Assembly (NCBI GenBank): GCA_016200915.1
Contig: JACQDV010000020.1
Coordinates: forward strand, 34,438 to 98,437
DNA length: 64,000 nucleotides
DNA from: Sphingobacteriales bacterium
Lineage (GTDB): Bacteria; Bacteroidota; Bacteroidia; Chitinophagales; Chitinophagaceae
Direction: 5' to 3'
This document shows positions 33,403 to 42,658 of the stretch, piece by piece. Within the stretch, counting starts at the first letter, position 1, and the number at the start of each line of letters is the position of its first letter. The position numbers and the translations under genes were made by a program. The notes below the pieces were generated by a model. The model had not been told where the DNA came from, made no database searches, and saw nothing but the letters and a program-made list of their open reading frames with translations.

Positions 33403-34119
33403 TTAAAACCATTTCCGTTTTGGTTTCTGCTTTTCTATTTCCATATTTAAAAACACTACATCATCCAGCAAGCGTAACATATCAGTACTATCTAAGCCAT
33501 TATAGTAACCACGAATAACACGGTTACGGTCCATTAAAACAAACTTGGGTGTATGAATAAAATTGGAGTCAACTCCTTCACCATCCTGTAAACCCAGCTT
33601 TACTTCATTTAAAGCAAAGTCATAGATTGTTTTTTTACTGCCGGTGAGCAGCCACCAGTTGCTATGGTCTATATTAAATTTATCAGCATACTTTTTTAAT
33701 ACAGGCACACTATCCCGCTCTGAGTCCACACTAAAAGAAAGAAACTGAACATAATCGGGAGATTTTTTAAATGACTCCTGCAGCTTGTGCATATTAGCCG
33801 TAAGCTTTGGGCAAATAGATGGACAACGGGTAAAAAAGAAATTTGCCACCAGTATTTTATTTCTTACCGTGTCATTTACACTTCTTATTGAATCAAGCGA
33901 AACTGTTTGCCCAAGTTGATTAACCAGTGTGATATTGGCTACTTTATGCCAAACGGTATCAGTAATAATTTTTCCGTCTTCAACATGGCTTCTTGTTGAA
34001 TCTATATAATAATGCCTCGGCATTATCTGCACTTTATCACCAAAATACCGGAAGATGAAAAATGCTGTTAATGGCAATAATGCTGCTAATGCTAATCCAA
34101 GAAAACCTTTCTTTCCCAC
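33403..34119 (-). CDS. SCO1/SenC family copper chaperone (oxidase-linked copy)
   Basis: A membrane-anchored SCO protein of about 238 residues. I start it at GTG 34119, which puts GKKGFLGLALAALLPL directly at the N-terminus as anchor. The longer frame opens with a TTG at 34140 that is part of an exact -7 promoter element and so is unlikely to be translated. The copper ligands are CPSIC (Cys99 and Cys103 in this numbering) and the His in FIHTPKF (His189). FSVDSERDSVP is typical too. Compared with the copy at 5.5 kb it has a longer linker between anchor and domain. It lies directly downstream of the oxidase operon terminator and heads its own operon with DUF420. Confidence 0.87.
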   Translation of the reverse strand: MGKKGFLGLALAALLPLTAFFIFRYFGDKVQIMPRHYYIDSTRSHVEDGKIITDTVWHKVANITLVNQLGQTVSLDSIRSVNDTVRNKILVANFFFTRCPSICPKLTANMHKLQESFKKSPDYVQFLSFSVDSERDSVPVLKKYADKFNIDHSNWWLLTGSKKTIYDFALNEVKLGLQDGEGVDSNFIHTPKFVLMDRNRVIRGYYNGLDSTDMLRLLDDVVFLNMEIEKQKPKRKWF

Positions 34120-34137
34120 TGGCTGATTTTTAGAGTG

Positions 34138-34145
34138 CAAATTTA
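34138..34145 (-). promoter_or_regulatory. -7 promoter element TAAATTTG for sco
   Basis: An exact TAnnTTTG match on the minus strand lies just below the oxidase operon terminator. It implies separate transcription of sco-DUF420 and supports the downstream GTG start of sco. Confidence 0.55.
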
Positions 34146-34151
34146 CGGATA

Positions 34152-34184
34152 TAAAAAACCATCCCGCCGTTTGGCGGGATGGTT
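34152..34184 (-). terminator. strong rho-independent terminator of the act-cta operon
   Basis: A perfect 12-base stem (34157-34168 with 34173-34184) with a four-base loop GTTT. On the minus strand the stem runs into TTTTTTAT. It follows the last oxidase gene by 24 bases. Confidence 0.9.
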
Positions 34185-34207
34185 TTATTATTGAAATGTT
34201 ATTATGA

Positions 34208-34642
34208 TTATTTTAAAGTGCCTTCTGAAGCAGGCTTTGGTGCAACTTGCTCATGTTTGGCAGGATTACCTTTATTGTAAGTTTTACGAAGGCTTCTCCA
34301 GCTATCACCATCCCATAGGAAAGCAGCAATAAACCATACAAACAGCAACAAAGGAACTACAATCGTCATAATCAGGTTACGAATTTCATCACCCAGATGC
34401 ATGAAAATAGAAACAATATAAACCGCCTTGGCTAAAGACAAAATACAAATAACTCCTTTAATGAAAAGAATCCACCCATGTGATTCGCCAAAAAAATCTT
34501 TTGCTAAACCAAAACCAAGAGCCAGTTCTATCAGCGTAATAACTGAAAGAATAATGGTGGTTTTCCAAATCCTTCTCACTGTATCATCCCTGTGCACAGG
34601 AGCAAAACTTATTTCCGCTGATGATAATTGTTGATGTTCCAT
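34208..34642 (-). CDS. ctaF: cytochrome c oxidase subunit IV (COX4_pro/caa3 type)
   Basis: A 144-residue protein with three membrane helices (about 27-48, 58-78, 86-110). The family mark IFMHLGDEIRNLIMTIV near 79 is present, along with a C-terminal WDGDSWRSLRKTYN segment. Subunit IV stabilises the catalytic core of caa3-type oxidases. It is the last gene of the long minus-strand respiratory operon, 29 bases from subunit III and directly before its terminator. Confidence 0.85.
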   Translation of the reverse strand: MEHQQLSSAEISFAPVHRDDTVRRIWKTTIILSVITLIELALGFGLAKDFFGESHGWILFIKGVICILSLAKAVYIVSIFMHLGDEIRNLIMTIVVPLLLFVWFIAAFLWDGDSWRSLRKTYNKGNPAKHEQVAPKPASEGTLK

Positions 34643-34671
34643 ATTATAATCTCTTTATCTTTTTTGTTTGA

Positions 34672-35412
34672 TTAAATTAAGTAAAAGCACAAGAATACAA
34701 ACACCCATACTAAATCTACAAAGTGCCAGTATAAACCTGCCTTTTCAATCATTTCGTAATGACCACGGTTGTGGAATACGTCTCTTGTGGTCATGATATA
34801 CATAATGATATTAATTACCACACCACTAAATACGTGGAAGCCGTGGAAACCAGTGATACCAAAAAAGTAACCACCAAACGCTACCGGACCGGGTGTTCCT
34901 ACAAGCTCTCCGTTATGCATTACTTGTGGCCCCCATGGATTATGACTTACGGTAGTGTTTAACTCCTGAATCTGTCCATCAATCAAAACGTGATGAGCAC
35001 CTGTGAGAAGGTGAGTCCATTCCCATGCCTGGCAACCTAAGAATGCAAGACCACCAAGAATGGTCAGCAGCATATATTTCTGCACACCCTTTTTATCCAT
35101 GTTGTGCCCGGCATGTACTGCTAACACCATCGTTACAGAGCTAATGATGAGGATAAACGTCATCAGGCTCACGAAAGCTAATGGCAGGTTTGCTTCATGT
35201 CCCGCAAAAGGAAATGAATTGAACACATGGTTGGGGTTGGGCCAGTATTCCTGGCTGAAACGGATAGTACCGTAAGAAATGAGGAAGGCGCCAAAAGTAA
35301 ACGTGTCGCTCATTAAAAAATACCACATCATCAGTTTACCATAGCTCACGTTGAAAGGGCTTTTCCCTCCACTCCACCATTTGTGCTCCTGTGGTATTGC
35401 TGCTTGTGCCAT
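34672..35412 (-). CDS. ctaE: cytochrome c oxidase subunit III
   Basis: A 246-residue subunit III with seven membrane helices. The expected features are KLMMWYFLMSDTFTFGAF near residue 26, SVTMVLAVHAGHNMDKKG near 93, LGCQAWEWTHLL near 120, FGITGFHGFHVFSGVVINII near 185 and a C-terminal YWHFVDLVWVFVFLCFYLI. It is the longer of two adjacent subunit III paralogues; this tandem arrangement is common in Bacteroidota caa3 operons. The gap to the upstream paralogue holds small tandem palindromes and a heptamer array. Confidence 0.9.
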   Translation of the reverse strand: MAQAAIPQEHKWWSGGKSPFNVSYGKLMMWYFLMSDTFTFGAFLISYGTIRFSQEYWPNPNHVFNSFPFAGHEANLPLAFVSLMTFILIISSVTMVLAVHAGHNMDKKGVQKYMLLTILGGLAFLGCQAWEWTHLLTGAHHVLIDGQIQELNTTVSHNPWGPQVMHNGELVGTPGPVAFGGYFFGITGFHGFHVFSGVVINIIMYIMTTRDVFHNRGHYEMIEKAGLYWHFVDLVWVFVFLCFYLI

Positions 35413-35448
35413 GTACTAAGTTGTTTTTGTTTTCTCTGGTGGGCTATC

Positions 35449-35527
35449 TGCCAGTTGGCTGATGGCTCACCTTTAAATTATTAATTAATTTCTTACAGAG
35501 TGAGCCACTCTTTGGAGTGACCCACTC
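35449..35527. repeat. heptamer array and twin GAGTG..CACTC palindromes between the subunit III genes
   Basis: Three seven-base units with consensus TGNCNNN lie at 35449-35469. GAGTGAGCCACTC at 35498-35510 is repeated as GAGTGACCCACTC at 35515-35527, one mismatch and 17 bases apart, each able to form a five-pair hairpin. Confidence 0.55.
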
Positions 35528-35531
35528 AATT

Positions 35532-36098
35532 TTATTTTATCAACGTAAAAAATATCACTAAATAAATCCAGAGCAAATCAACAAAATGCCAGTAAGTTGA
35601 TACTACTTCAATTCCTACTGAACTATATGTTCTTGTTTTACGGCTGAATGCTCTGGCAAACATCACTATCAATGCTATCACCCCACCCAGCACATGCAGT
35701 GCATGCAGGCCGATGATAACATATAAAAATGAACCGGAAATACTGCTGCGAAAAGTAATTCCCTGTGTCCATAATCCTTTAAATCCAAAGAACTGTAAGG
35801 CTACGAATAATGCACCGAGAAAAGCGGTTACCGTTATATATAAACGGTACCTTGTCATTTCTCTTTGTTTATGTGCCCTCACCGCCATCTGCACTGTAAC
35901 GCTGCTAACCAGTATTACAATGGTTGAATACAAAAACAAAGAAGGTGTTTCTATATCCTGCCATCCTGCCTGGCTGCTTTTAACGATGAATGCGCTGGTT
36001 AACCCTGCAAACAGCATTACTATACTCGCCAGTGCTACCCACATGGCAAATTTATGCGGGTGAATTTTTTTTGATTGTGCACTCATACTCATCTCCAT
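35532..36098 (-). CDS. cytochrome c oxidase subunit III-like protein (short paralogue)
   Basis: A 188-residue, five-helix member of the heme-copper oxidase subunit III family. KIHPHKFAMWVALASIVMLF near residue 10 and VIIGLHALHVLGGVIALIV near 127 are family regions, and it ends STYWHFVDLLWIYLVIFFTL. The start is uncertain among three Met codons at 36098, 36092 and 36086. Such short paralogues sit next to full subunit III genes in many Bacteroidota operons. It follows the haem O synthase gene by 12 bases. Confidence 0.87.
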   Translation of the reverse strand: MEMSMSAQSKKIHPHKFAMWVALASIVMLFAGLTSAFIVKSSQAGWQDIETPSLFLYSTIVILVSSVTVQMAVRAHKQREMTRYRLYITVTAFLGALFVALQFFGFKGLWTQGITFRSSISGSFLYVIIGLHALHVLGGVIALIVMFARAFSRKTRTYSSVGIEVVSTYWHFVDLLWIYLVIFFTLIK

Positions 36099-36110
36099 CT
36101 TTCAACTATC

Positions 36111-37025
36111 TTATAGTTTATCGGCTAATAAAGCCAGTAAAACTATTGGTAAATAAATATAACTGCTGAACATTACTCTCCTTGCTGCCTTTACATCCAT
36201 CTCCCTGTATAATCGTATGCATTGCCACAGTATAAACAGGTTGGCGATTATTAAGATGATGAAACTTATCATTCCGCTCATCCCGATAAAGTAAGGCAAC
36301 AATCCTACCGGTATCATCAATATGGAATACAATATTGATTGAACAGCAGTAAATGTTGTTGGTCCTTTGTCAGCAGGTAATAATTTAAACCCGGCTCTTG
36401 CATAATCTGTATGCGCCACCCAGGCAATTGCCCAGAAGTGCGGAAACTGCCACAGGAATTGTATTCCAAACAGTATCCATCCACCCGTACTCAAATCATT
36501 GGTCGCCGCAGTCCAGCCAATTAAACAAGGTAAAGCTCCCGGAAACGCTCCCACCAGTACTGAAATAGAATTTACTTTTTTCAGTGGCGTATATACAAAC
36601 GCATACAAACCTAAACTGATGAGTGAAACGATAGCCGACAGCATATTGAAATAGTAATACATCATTACTAATCCAATTACACCCGCTATAGTTGCAAAGG
36701 TCCATGCTTCATTAAGACTCATGCGACCAGAAGCAACGGGCCGGTTTGCTGTACGTTTCATTACTGCATCGGTATCTTTTTCCTCAGCCTGGTTAATGGC
36801 ATTGGCACTTCCTGTTACCAGCATACCGGCAATAAAAAGTATAATGGTCATTTTCCAGTTTATCTCCGCAATATTGGGAGCAAGCTGGTAGCAGACCACG
36901 CAACTAAATACTACTGTAAAGCTTAGTGTAAACTTCATCAGTTGCATATAGTCTTTCACCTTTGCTGATAAAGACCAGTTTTTTGTCAAAGAAGCTTGTT
37001 GTTCCATCCCCTCATTATTCTTCAC
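36111..37025 (-). CDS. ctaB: protoheme IX farnesyltransferase (haem O synthase)
   Basis: A 304-residue UbiA-type prenyltransferase with about nine helices that adds farnesyl to haem b for haem O/A. The first Asp-rich motif is NAINQAEEKDTDAVMKRT near residue 76, followed by NRPVASGRM; the second is TDYARAGFKLLP near 206. The Asp spacing in the first motif is the Bacteroidota variant of the usual NDYFDRDID form. It lies inside the oxidase operon directly downstream of subunit I, where haem A is needed. Confidence 0.9.
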   Translation of the reverse strand: MKNNEGMEQQASLTKNWSLSAKVKDYMQLMKFTLSFTVVFSCVVCYQLAPNIAEINWKMTIILFIAGMLVTGSANAINQAEEKDTDAVMKRTANRPVASGRMSLNEAWTFATIAGVIGLVMMYYYFNMLSAIVSLISLGLYAFVYTPLKKVNSISVLVGAFPGALPCLIGWTAATNDLSTGGWILFGIQFLWQFPHFWAIAWVAHTDYARAGFKLLPADKGPTTFTAVQSILYSILMIPVGLLPYFIGMSGMISFIILIIANLFILWQCIRLYREMDVKAARRVMFSSYIYLPIVLLALLADKL

Positions 37026-37039
37026 TCTGAATTATTTTA

Positions 37040-38848
37040 TTAATGATGCCCGCTTTCGCCGGCACCAATTGGTTCTGTTTGCGGAATGAACTCTCTTCCA
37101 TCCTTACTGTAATCATATGCCCAGCGGTGTACCTCAGGAATTTCGCCAGGCCAGTTACCGTGACCAGGATTGATCGGTGTAGTCCATTCCAGTGTGTTAG
37201 AACCCCATGGATTTGGATTCTTCAGTTTTCTTCCCCTGAACATGCTGAAGAAGTAATTAAACACAAACAATATTTGTGTAGCAAACACTATTAATGCCAC
37301 TGTACTGATGAACTGGTTCAATCCATCAAATCCTTTTAAGAAATGCCAGTTGCTGATATCATAATAACGGCGTGGTGCACCGGCTAAGCCTTGGTAATGC
37401 ATTGGCCAGAATATCATATAAGCACCAATCATCGTTACCCAGAAATGGATGTAACCTAATGTGTGATTCAGATAACGGCCATACATTTTGGGGAACCAGT
37501 GATAAATACCGGCAAACATCCCGAACATAGAAGCCACTCCCATTACAATATGGAAGTGAGCTACCACAAAATAAGTATCGTGTAATTGATAGTCTAATGC
37601 TGAGTTACCAAGATAGATACCAGTTAAACCACCGGAGATAAACAAGCTCACAAAACCAATTGCAAATAACATAGCTGGAGTAAAACGGATATTACCTTTC
37701 CATAAAGTAGTTAACCAGTTAAATACTTTAATGGCTGAAGGCACGGCAATTAAGAGAGTAAGTAACACGAAGGCTGCTCCGAGGAAAGGATTCAAACCGG
37801 TTACAAACATGTGATGTGCCCATACTAAGAAGGCAAGAATACATATAGCAAACAACGAGCCCACCATCGCCATATAACCAAAGATGGGTTTACGGCTATT
37901 GGTAGATATAATTTCTGATGCCATACCCATGGCCGGCAACAGGATGATATAAACTTCAGGGTGACCAAGGAACCAGAACAAGTGCTGGTAAAGAATAGCA
38001 CTACCACCTTCATTTGGTAAGGCAGTTTGTGTTTTAGATACAAACACATCAGACAGGTAGAAGCTTGTTCCAAGGTGACGGTCGAATAATAAGAGGATGG
38101 CACCGCTCAACAATACCGGGAATGATAACACACCCAATACTGCGGTGAAGAAGAATGCCCAGATTGTCAACGGCAATTTGGTCATGCTTAATCCTTTGGT
38201 ACGCATATTTAAGATGGTGGCGATATAGTTCAAACCACCCAGGAGTGATGATACAATGAACAAAGCCATACTTATCAACCAGCAATCCATACCTGCTTTA
38301 GAGCCTTCGGAGAAATCACCAATAGCACTCAAAGGCGGGTACGATGTCCACCCACCACTTGCTGCGCCTGTTTCAACAAAGAAAGAGGAAATCATTACAA
38401 TTGAAGCAGCAAAGAAGAACCAGTAAGATAACATGTTAAGGAAAGGAGAAGCCATATCTCTTGCCCCGCACTGTAAAGGAATAAGAAGATTAGAGAAGGT
38501 GCCACTCAATCCGGCTGTTAATACGAAGAATACGAGTACGGTACCGTGCATGGTAACTAATGCATAATAAAACTCAGGCTGGATTTTACCACCCTTTGCC
38601 CATTTACCTAAAAGATCTTCCAGGATAGGGAAAGTTTCATTAGGATAACCTAACTGCAAACGGAACAATACGGACATTAATCCACCCAATATCGCCCACA
38701 CAATACCTGTAAAAAGGAATTGCTTGGAAATCATCTTATGGTCCTGGCTGAAGATATACTTCGAGATAAAGGACTCGTGATGGTGATGCCCATGATGCTC
38801 TTCATGTCCAACAGCGGCGTGTGCATGCATTACAGCTTCGTGACTCAT
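37040..38848 (-). CDS. ctaD: cytochrome c oxidase subunit I
   Basis: A 602-residue catalytic subunit with twelve core helices. A His-rich N-terminal tail (HAHAAVGHEEHHGHHHHES) precedes the first helix. Haem and copper ligands are present: VTMHGTVLVFFVL near 107 for low-spin haem, HLFWFLGHPEVYIILLPAMG near 288 with the CuB His-Tyr pair, and HDTYFVVAHFHIVMG near 425 for the haem and CuB sites. The GHPEVY motif marks an A-type-like oxidase with the cross-linked Tyr. It is preceded by subunit II and reduces oxygen with electrons coming from the Act complex through cytochrome c. Confidence 0.96.
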   Translation of the reverse strand: MSHEAVMHAHAAVGHEEHHGHHHHESFISKYIFSQDHKMISKQFLFTGIVWAILGGLMSVLFRLQLGYPNETFPILEDLLGKWAKGGKIQPEFYYALVTMHGTVLVFFVLTAGLSGTFSNLLIPLQCGARDMASPFLNMLSYWFFFAASIVMISSFFVETGAASGGWTSYPPLSAIGDFSEGSKAGMDCWLISMALFIVSSLLGGLNYIATILNMRTKGLSMTKLPLTIWAFFFTAVLGVLSFPVLLSGAILLLFDRHLGTSFYLSDVFVSKTQTALPNEGGSAILYQHLFWFLGHPEVYIILLPAMGMASEIISTNSRKPIFGYMAMVGSLFAICILAFLVWAHHMFVTGLNPFLGAAFVLLTLLIAVPSAIKVFNWLTTLWKGNIRFTPAMLFAIGFVSLFISGGLTGIYLGNSALDYQLHDTYFVVAHFHIVMGVASMFGMFAGIYHWFPKMYGRYLNHTLGYIHFWVTMIGAYMIFWPMHYQGLAGAPRRYYDISNWHFLKGFDGLNQFISTVALIVFATQILFVFNYFFSMFRGRKLKNPNPWGSNTLEWTTPINPGHGNWPGEIPEVHRWAYDYSKDGREFIPQTEPIGAGESGHH

Positions 38849-38896
38849 AATTTTCTTTTTATTGTTTTGTGATCAACACAAATGATTTATAAAAAA

Positions 38897-39979
38897 TTAT
38901 TTTTTAGCAGTTTTGTTTTCTGTTACAACCTTTACATCTGCTGTTTTCTTAGCAGTTGTATCGGCAGTTGCAGGTGCTTGTTTCGTTGGGTCTTTTTCAG
39001 GAAACGCTGTCCAGTAATTTGGTTTTCTGGTGGCTAACCAAATCTTGTACTCTGTTGGTTCATCCACCACAATCACACCACGCATAGAGAAGTGGCCGGG
39101 ACCGCACATTTGATCACATGAAATTTCATAATTGAATTCAGGATCATTCATCTTCTCTCTCATTTGCTTGGTAGTAAACTTAGGAGTAAACCATAATGAG
39201 GTAGGGATACCAGGAACGGCATCCATCTTCATACGGAAATGGTTTAAGCCCACATCATGCACCACATCTCTTGAATTAATTACCAGCTTACAGGGAATGC
39301 CAACGGGAATATGCATTTCAGATGATTCAATGATATCGTCGTTATTTGCTTTGTCTTCCCAAATCTGCCCTAACGGGTTATTATTTTTATCACTGATGTT
39401 TTTAAAATATGTTTTACCTAATACTTTATCTTTTCCGGGATAGCGGTAAATCCAGTTAAATTGTTTACCAGTTATTTCTACCACAACCGAATCAGCAGGG
39501 GCTTCTTTGGTAACATGAAACCAGTTACGCAAACCAATTACCACCAGCACCGTCATAGCAATAGCAGGAACCGCAGTCCATATTAATTCCAGTTTATTAC
39601 TATGTGCGAAGTGTACTGCTTTTTGTCCTTCTTTCTCCTGGTATCTAAAGGCAAACCAGAATAATAAAATCTGGGTGATAAAGAACACTACACCGGTAAT
39701 GACTAATGTCCACATAAACATGCTGTCAAAATTCTCTCCTTCTACAGAAGCAGATTCATGCGCAAACAATGTTTTACCGGCATATAAATGATTGGTGTAC
39801 CATACACCAACTAAACCCAGCACCAGGAAGCTGATCAACAGAAAGCCGTTAATACGGTTGCTTTGTTTCCGCATTACTTCTTCACCTTTCAGCACACCCA
39901 CATACTCGCTGGCTTTAGCAATCTGGAAGATTACCAGGTAAATCAGCAAAATAGTCGCAAGTACAAAAAATCCTGACAT
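38897..39979 (-). CDS. ctaC: cytochrome c oxidase subunit II
   Basis: A 360-residue CuA subunit. Four hydrophobic segments are seen (about 3-20, 46-63, 88-110, 133-150), which is more than the usual two and typical of Bacteroidota. The cupredoxin domain carries the CuA ligands His241, Cys288, Cys292, His296 and Met299 in the CDQMCGPGHFSM motif. There is no C-terminal haem c domain, so this is not a true caa3 fused subunit; electrons probably arrive from the separate ActE cytochrome. The last 35 residues are a Lys/Ala/Thr-rich tail. It is 54 bases downstream of actF. Confidence 0.93.
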   Translation of the reverse strand: MSGFFVLATILLIYLVIFQIAKASEYVGVLKGEEVMRKQSNRINGFLLISFLVLGLVGVWYTNHLYAGKTLFAHESASVEGENFDSMFMWTLVITGVVFFITQILLFWFAFRYQEKEGQKAVHFAHSNKLELIWTAVPAIAMTVLVVIGLRNWFHVTKEAPADSVVVEITGKQFNWIYRYPGKDKVLGKTYFKNISDKNNNPLGQIWEDKANNDDIIESSEMHIPVGIPCKLVINSRDVVHDVGLNHFRMKMDAVPGIPTSLWFTPKFTTKQMREKMNDPEFNYEISCDQMCGPGHFSMRGVIVVDEPTEYKIWLATRKPNYWTAFPEKDPTKQAPATADTTAKKTADVKVVTENKTAKK

Positions 39980-40033
39980 GACGTTAAATAGTTTTATTCA
40001 AAGTTTTTTATCAATTCAATTACCACAAACCGG

Positions 40034-41275
40034 TTAAGTATGATGTACGATACTTTCTTTTACAAACGGATGATTCTTTGGTAGCAAAGAAGCTTTCGTA
40101 AGCTTGTTACCAACAATCAGCATTATCAATCCAATAAACCCTGCAGCTACACCCATATCAAAAATGAACAGGCCAATAGAGTTACCATCATTTACATCTC
40201 CTTTTAGAGAACCCGGCATAATCATTTGATAGAAATCCAACCAGTGACCAAAGATTAATACTACCGACATAAACGTTACTGTAGCATAATTTCTTTTTGA
40301 ACTACGCTTCATTAAAATTAAAATCGGTGCTACAAAGTTGATAATAAGATTAAGGTAGAAGATGCCCTGGTAAGCTCCATGTAATCTTGGCTGGAAGTAA
40401 ACAGTTTCTTCCGGCTGGTTAGAATACCAGATCAGCATGTATTGAGAGAACCAGAGATAAGTCCAGAAGATAGAGAAGGCAAAGATGAATTTACCTACAT
40501 CATGAATGTGTTCTTCATTTACATATTCTAAATAACCCTGGTTTTTAAGATAAACGATAAACAACATTATTAGTGATAAACCAGCTACCCATGAAGAAGC
40601 AAATGTGTACCAGCTGTACATGGTGCTGAACCAATGTGCATCAATACTCATTAACCACAACCATGGAGTAGTAGAACCCACTGTTAAACCATAAACCACG
40701 ATGAATGCTGCACAGATGATGATGGTTTTCCAGAAATAACTTCTGTCACCAGGCGCCCCTGCGTCTTCAGCTAAAGAAACTTTCCTGTACCAGTAACTAA
40801 GAGCCATCCAGATACCAATCACTAAAATCGTGGCAATTGAAAAGAAGGTTGGGTTTAAAAATCCTTTCTTCCAGGTTAATACTTTATCATGCGCAACATG
40901 CTCTGCATCTTTCCAGTGATAAATAGCCGTGTTTTGAGAACCGAATACATATCCTAATAATATCACTAAGGCGATAGCACCACCCACATAAACGTAACCG
41001 GAAATAGCTTCAGGAACACGACGCATCGATGTTTGCCATCCGCCCATTGCCATGGTAGTGGCACTAATAAAGAACATGGCGGCAACAGCAACCAGTAAAA
41101 AGTAAATACTGTTGTGCATTAACACTGCCCAGTATTTAGTTACACCAAAAGAATTGGCATCTCCGGCAACGTTCAAAAAAACAAAACCAAGAACAAGAGC
41201 CAGCACACCCACGCCAATCAATGCATATGCCCATTGCTTGTAGCGGCCCGTTATTTCAAATTGTTCCTTAATCAT
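40034..41275 (-). CDS. actF: alternative complex III subunit ActF (quinol:cytochrome c oxidoreductase)
   Basis: A 413-residue integral membrane protein with about ten helices, matching the ActF subunit that resembles a divergent NrfD. Recognisable regions are EITGRYKQWAYALIGVG at the N-terminus, LMSIDAHWFSTMYSWYTF near 208 and FWTYLWFSQYMLIWYSNQPE near 272, which are characteristic of the family. ActF with ActC forms the membrane part that binds quinol. It follows actE by 30 bases and precedes ctaC. Confidence 0.92.
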   Translation of the reverse strand: MIKEQFEITGRYKQWAYALIGVGVLALVLGFVFLNVAGDANSFGVTKYWAVLMHNSIYFLLVAVAAMFFISATTMAMGGWQTSMRRVPEAISGYVYVGGAIALVILLGYVFGSQNTAIYHWKDAEHVAHDKVLTWKKGFLNPTFFSIATILVIGIWMALSYWYRKVSLAEDAGAPGDRSYFWKTIIICAAFIVVYGLTVGSTTPWLWLMSIDAHWFSTMYSWYTFASSWVAGLSLIMLFIVYLKNQGYLEYVNEEHIHDVGKFIFAFSIFWTYLWFSQYMLIWYSNQPEETVYFQPRLHGAYQGIFYLNLIINFVAPILILMKRSSKRNYATVTFMSVVLIFGHWLDFYQMIMPGSLKGDVNDGNSIGLFIFDMGVAAGFIGLIMLIVGNKLTKASLLPKNHPFVKESIVHHT

Positions 41276-41305
41276 CGAAGTTCGTTTATGAGTTTAGCGT
41301 TTTAG

Positions 41306-41974
41306 TTATTTAGCAGCAGGAGTAGCTGTTGCAGCTGCAGGTTTTGCAGTTGAATCAGCAGCGGCGGTTGATGCGCCACCAGCTTCTGCTTGTTTTGATT
41401 TAATGTAATGAATAATCATCCAGCGTTGCTTGCGGCTCAGTTGAGAAGCGTAGCTACCCATCATGTTTTTACCGTAAGTAACAGAGTGAAACATGGTTCC
41501 TTCAGCCATATTCATATACTTTGGATTACCCAAAAACTGCGCTGGTGCTGCAGCGTACGGACCATTACCACCTTTGTATAAAGGACCATTACCATCTAAC
41601 TTATCACCATGACAAATAGCACAGTTGATATTGAACAAACGCTTTGTTTCAGCCAGTTCATCTGCAGTTAAAGCAGGCAAAGGATTTTTTACTGAAGCGG
41701 ATTGTGCATAACCAGCTGAATCATTTTTCAGATGATAAGGCAATTCTTCTCCTCTTGCAATAGTACCCGCAACCGGCATATTACTGTAATGAATTCCCTG
41801 CTTGGCTAATTCATCAACTTGTTCCTGTGTTACTGAATATGTTTCGTAAGCACGGCTGTATGCCATGTCTGGCATATACATTTTACTGGGCTTACGCTTT
41901 ACATCGCTGCAGGCAATTAATGAAACCACTACTACAACAACGGAAAAGATAGTTATGATGGATGTTCTTTTCAT
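41306..41974 (-). CDS. actE: alternative complex III subunit ActE, monohaem cytochrome c lipoprotein
   Basis: A 222-residue lipoprotein with lipobox LIAC (Cys22). A long linker leads to a cytochrome c domain with NCAICHG (Cys118 to His122) and a likely distal Met in GKNMMGSYASQ near 168. The C-terminus is an Ala/Thr-rich tail of about 25 residues. ActE is thought to pass electrons from the ActA/ActB side to the terminal oxidase, fitting its place between Act and cta genes. Length is normal apart from the tail. Confidence 0.93.
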   Translation of the reverse strand: MKRTSIITIFSVVVVVVSLIACSDVKRKPSKMYMPDMAYSRAYETYSVTQEQVDELAKQGIHYSNMPVAGTIARGEELPYHLKNDSAGYAQSASVKNPLPALTADELAETKRLFNINCAICHGDKLDGNGPLYKGGNGPYAAAPAQFLGNPKYMNMAEGTMFHSVTYGKNMMGSYASQLSRKQRWMIIHYIKSKQAEAGGASTAAADSTAKPAAATATPAAK

Positions 41975-41993
41975 CTTCTGAATTCTTTTATGC

Positions 41994-42584
41994 TTAGTAT
42001 GCTACTTCTCTTGTTTTAAATAATTTGCTTGGTCTGTCGTAACGGCCTAACCACCAACCTACCGGTGCTTCCTGTACATTTACTTCAACCGCTCCGTTAC
42101 TGTTCAGCATCGCTTTTACTTCTTCTTCATTTGTTTTGGCTGTACATTCAATAACCATTACCATCAAATCATCTGTTGCTCTTTCGTGGAAATGATGTTT
42201 CTTAACGAAAGGAGCTAATTGACACAGGTAACAAAATGTAAGCACCATACCTACGGCGGCAAACAATACAGTTAATTCAAACGTAATAGGAATAAAAGCC
42301 GGTAAAGGCAAGTGTGGTTTACCACCAATGTTCAACGGCCAGTCACTGGTAAAAATCCAGCTCATACATACCAATGCAGTAGTTGTTCCGGTAATGCCGT
42401 AAATAAACCCGGCAGTATGCAGGCTGGTTTCTCTCATACCCAATGCATGGTCCAAACCATGAACCGGCATTGGTGTATATACATCCTGAATTTTATAACC
42501 GGCAGCACGAACTTTCTTTACTGCAGGAAACAAAACCTTCTCATCATCAAAACAACCTACAACATATTTTTTTACTTGTCCCAT
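41994..42584 (-). CDS. actD: alternative complex III subunit ActD (DUF3341)
   Basis: A 196-residue protein of the DUF3341 family. It begins VKKYVVGCFDDEKVLFPAVK, followed by AGYKIQDVYTPMPVHGLDHA near 28, and has two membrane helices near 57-77 and 97-120. The C-terminal part is a cytoplasmic alpha-beta domain ending WWLGRYDRPSKLF. ActD is a small subunit of unknown catalytic role that spans the membrane beside ActC. Spacing to both neighbours is short. Confidence 0.92.
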   Translation of the reverse strand: MGQVKKYVVGCFDDEKVLFPAVKKVRAAGYKIQDVYTPMPVHGLDHALGMRETSLHTAGFIYGITGTTTALVCMSWIFTSDWPLNIGGKPHLPLPAFIPITFELTVLFAAVGMVLTFCYLCQLAPFVKKHHFHERATDDLMVMVIECTAKTNEEEVKAMLNSNGAVEVNVQEAPVGWWLGRYDRPSKLFKTREVAY

Positions 42585-42629
42585 ATTTAAAAAATTCCAA
42601 GTTTAACTTTTATTTTTCTTCCATCTCTC

Positions 42630-42657
42630 TTCTCACTACTCACAACTCGCATCTCAC
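42630..42657. repeat. heptanucleotide repeat, consensus NNCTCRC x4, at the actC stop
   Basis: Four seven-base units sharing CTC, such as TACTCAC and ATCTCAC, end two bases before the stop codon of actC (minus strand). Confidence 0.7.
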
Positions 42658-42658
42658 A

